Source of the DNA: an uncultured Eubacteriales bacterium | Lineage (GTDB): Bacteria; Bacillota; Clostridia; Oscillospirales; Acutalibacteraceae | Length of the DNA: 6,683 nt | Assembly: GCA_900322105.1 (NCBI GenBank) | Contig: ONYV01000125.1 | Coordinates: forward strand, 1 to 6,683 | Direction: 5' to 3' | In this document: in pieces, positions 5,226-6,683 of the stretch | How the letters are laid out: each line of letters opens with the position of its first letter | How positions within the stretch are numbered: the stretch's first letter is position 1 | Made by a program: the position numbers and the translations under genes | Notes under the pieces: model-generated | Told to the model about the DNA's origin: nothing | The model's input: the letters and a program-made list of their open reading frames with translations, nothing else | Databases searched by the model: none

Positions 5226-6683
5226 TTGGAACACGCAAAACAACTGGCGTCAGAATTTAACATCAGGGAGGAGTATGCCGTCAACCTCATGAACCTGCTG
5301 GACGAAGGCAACACCATCCCGTTTATTGCAAGATACAGAAAAGAACTGCACGGCACACTGGACGATCAGACCATCCGCGCCTTCAGCGAACGTCTGGGTT
5401 ATCTCAGAAATCTGGATAAAAGACGGCAGGAGGTCTATGACCTGATCGACGGAATGGGTCAGATGACAGAAGAGATCGACCGTTCCTTGCAGTCTGCTGT
5501 GATGCTGACGGAACTTGAAGATATCTATCGTCCCTTCCGTCCGAAGCGGCGCACAAGAGCGTCTGCGGCAAAGGAAAAGGGACTGCAGGGACTGGCGGAT
5601 AAGATCCTTGCGCAGGGGGAAATCGACATCAATGCTGCGGCGGATGCGTTTGTGGATGAGGAAAAGGGTGTTCCCGACCGCAAAAGCGCTTTGCAGGGCG
5701 CAATGGATATTATTGCGGAAATGGTATCGGACAGCCCCGAAATACGCAAGCGCCTGAAAAACATCATCCGTCTGAACGGCAGACTCCGCGCAAAAGCCGC
5801 CGATCCTGAAAAGGACAGCGTGTATGCGCAGTATTATGATTACATTGAGCCTGCAAGAACCGTTCCGGGTCACAGGGTGCTGGCGCTTGACAGAGGAGAA
5901 AAGGAAGGCTTCCTCAAGGTCGGGATCGACATTGACCCTGCGAAATCTCTGACGATCATCTACCGTTTGATGCTCACCGCTCAGAACGAATGCTCGGAGC
6001 TTGTCAAAGCGGCGTGTGACGATGCCTACAGCCGTCTGATCTTTCCGTCTGTGGAGCGTGAGATCAGAGCGGAACTGACAGAAGCGGCGGACGAAAGCTC
6101 TATCCGTCTGTTCGCACTGAATTTGCGGCAGCTGCTGATGCAGCCTCCTGTCAAGGGCTATACCGCCATCGGACTGGATCCCGGTTATCGTACAGGATGC
6201 AAGTTAGCAGTCGTTGACCCGACAGGAAGAGTGCTGGATACGGCAGTGATCTATCCGACATTCGGCGCTGCACAGGTACAGCGCTCCAAACAGATCTTAA
6301 AATCTATGATACATAAGCACCACGTGGGAGTCATCGCCATCGGCAACGGCACCGCTTCCAAGGAAACGGAGATCTTTACCGCCGAATGTATCGGTGAAAT
6401 AGAGGAAAAAGTGTCTTATATGGTCGTCAGCGAAGCAGGAGCGTCCGTGTATTCTGCGTCTAAGTTAGCGGCGGCGGAAATGCCCGAACTGGATCTGACG
6501 CTGAGAAGCGCCGTTTCCATCGCAAGACGGATGCAGGATCCTTTGGCGGAGCTTGTCAAGATCGAGCCGAAAGCGATCGGCGTCGGGCAGTATCAGCATG
6601 ATATGCCGCAAAAGCAGCTCAGCGAAGCGCTGGACGGTGTGGTAGAGGACTGCGTGAACACCGTTGGCGCCGATCTGAACACC
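5226..6683 (+). CDS. tex: Tex, S1 RNA-binding transcription accessory protein (3' end missing)
   Basis: Tex is a highly conserved cytoplasmic nucleic-acid-binding protein linked to transcription and, in some species, toxin expression and stress survival. The frame is open from 5226 to the right edge (486 codons); full Tex proteins are usually 700-780 residues. The start is TTG at 5226-5228, with GGAGAGG 7 nt upstream; the ATG at 5210 is in another frame and stops soon, and no other start lies in this frame after the upstream stop at 5172. The N-terminal helical domain contains LLDEGNTIPFIARYRKE (24-40) and LEDIYRPFRPKRRTRA (97-112). The YqgF/RNase H-like domain begins around 313 with GLDPGYRTGCKLAVVD (316-331). 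VGQYQHDM near 453-460 leads into the helix-hairpin-helix region, where the window ends; the C-terminal S1 domain lies outside. Confidence 0.95.
   Translation, partial: MEHAKQLASEFNIREEYAVNLMNLLDEGNTIPFIARYRKELHGTLDDQTIRAFSERLGYLRNLDKRRQEVYDLIDGMGQMTEEIDRSLQSAVMLTELEDIYRPFRPKRRTRASAAKEKGLQGLADKILAQGEIDINAAADAFVDEEKGVPDRKSALQGAMDIIAEMVSDSPEIRKRLKNIIRLNGRLRAKAADPEKDSVYAQYYDYIEPARTVPGHRVLALDRGEKEGFLKVGIDIDPAKSLTIIYRLMLTAQNECSELVKAACDDAYSRLIFPSVEREIRAELTEAADESSIRLFALNLRQLLMQPPVKGYTAIGLDPGYRTGCKLAVVDPTGRVLDTAVIYPTFGAAQVQRSKQILKSMIHKHHVGVIAIGNGTASKETEIFTAECIGEIEEKVSYMVVSEAGASVYSASKLAAAEMPELDLTLRSAVSIARRMQDPLAELVKIEPKAIGVGQYQHDMPQKQLSEALDGVVEDCVNTVGADLNT

Noticed and set aside
1..6683. CRISPR arrays, tRNA or rRNA genes, transposases
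   Set aside because: No regularly spaced repeats, no RNA gene signatures and no transposase or integrase motifs were seen on either strand.

Overview
The window looks like a piece of the chromosome of an anaerobic, spore-forming Firmicute, most likely a Ruminococcus-type member of the Clostridia. The reasons are the gpr-spoIIP sporulation pair, purine-rich Shine-Dalgarno sites, consensus sigma-A promoters, a lipobox lipoprotein and moderate GC. The assignment rests on gene content only; no database search was possible.

Layout, left to right. Positions 1-220 hold no convincing complete gene. They contain a near-consensus leftward promoter overlapped by a perfect palindrome, and a leader of about 170 nt serving a gene off the left edge. 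A leftward intrinsic terminator (221-253) ends the next unit, a leftward gene for a lipoprotein of the sugar-binding type 1 periplasmic binding protein fold (347-1597), driven by a perfect TTGACA-17-TATAAT promoter (1666-1694). This gene and its promoter lie between two direct copies of a small repeat with inverted ends: copy A at 276-331 and copy B at 1752-1914. Copy B equals copy A plus exactly 105 bp.

Rightward from 1963 comes a sporulation pair: gpr (germination protease for small acid-soluble spore proteins) and spoIIP (peptidoglycan amidase/endopeptidase needed for engulfment), the same adjacency as in Bacillus. The gap between them carries a good match to a mother-cell sigma-E promoter, which also settles the spoIIP start at 2933. 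Next is a Ser/Glu-rich secreted, membrane-anchored protein of unknown function whose frame is broken once near 4650-4700 (4281-5158). Last is the 5' two thirds of tex (5226 to the right edge), a conserved RNA-binding/transcription accessory protein that starts with TTG and runs off the window.

Most of the window is core clostridial sequence. The points most worth a second look are the repeat-bracketed lipoprotein gene with the 105-bp in-frame difference between repeat copies, the operator-like palindrome at the left edge, the sigma-E-like spoIIP promoter, and the frameshifted Ser-rich gene. I see no clear evidence of a novel defence, mobile or biosynthetic system.
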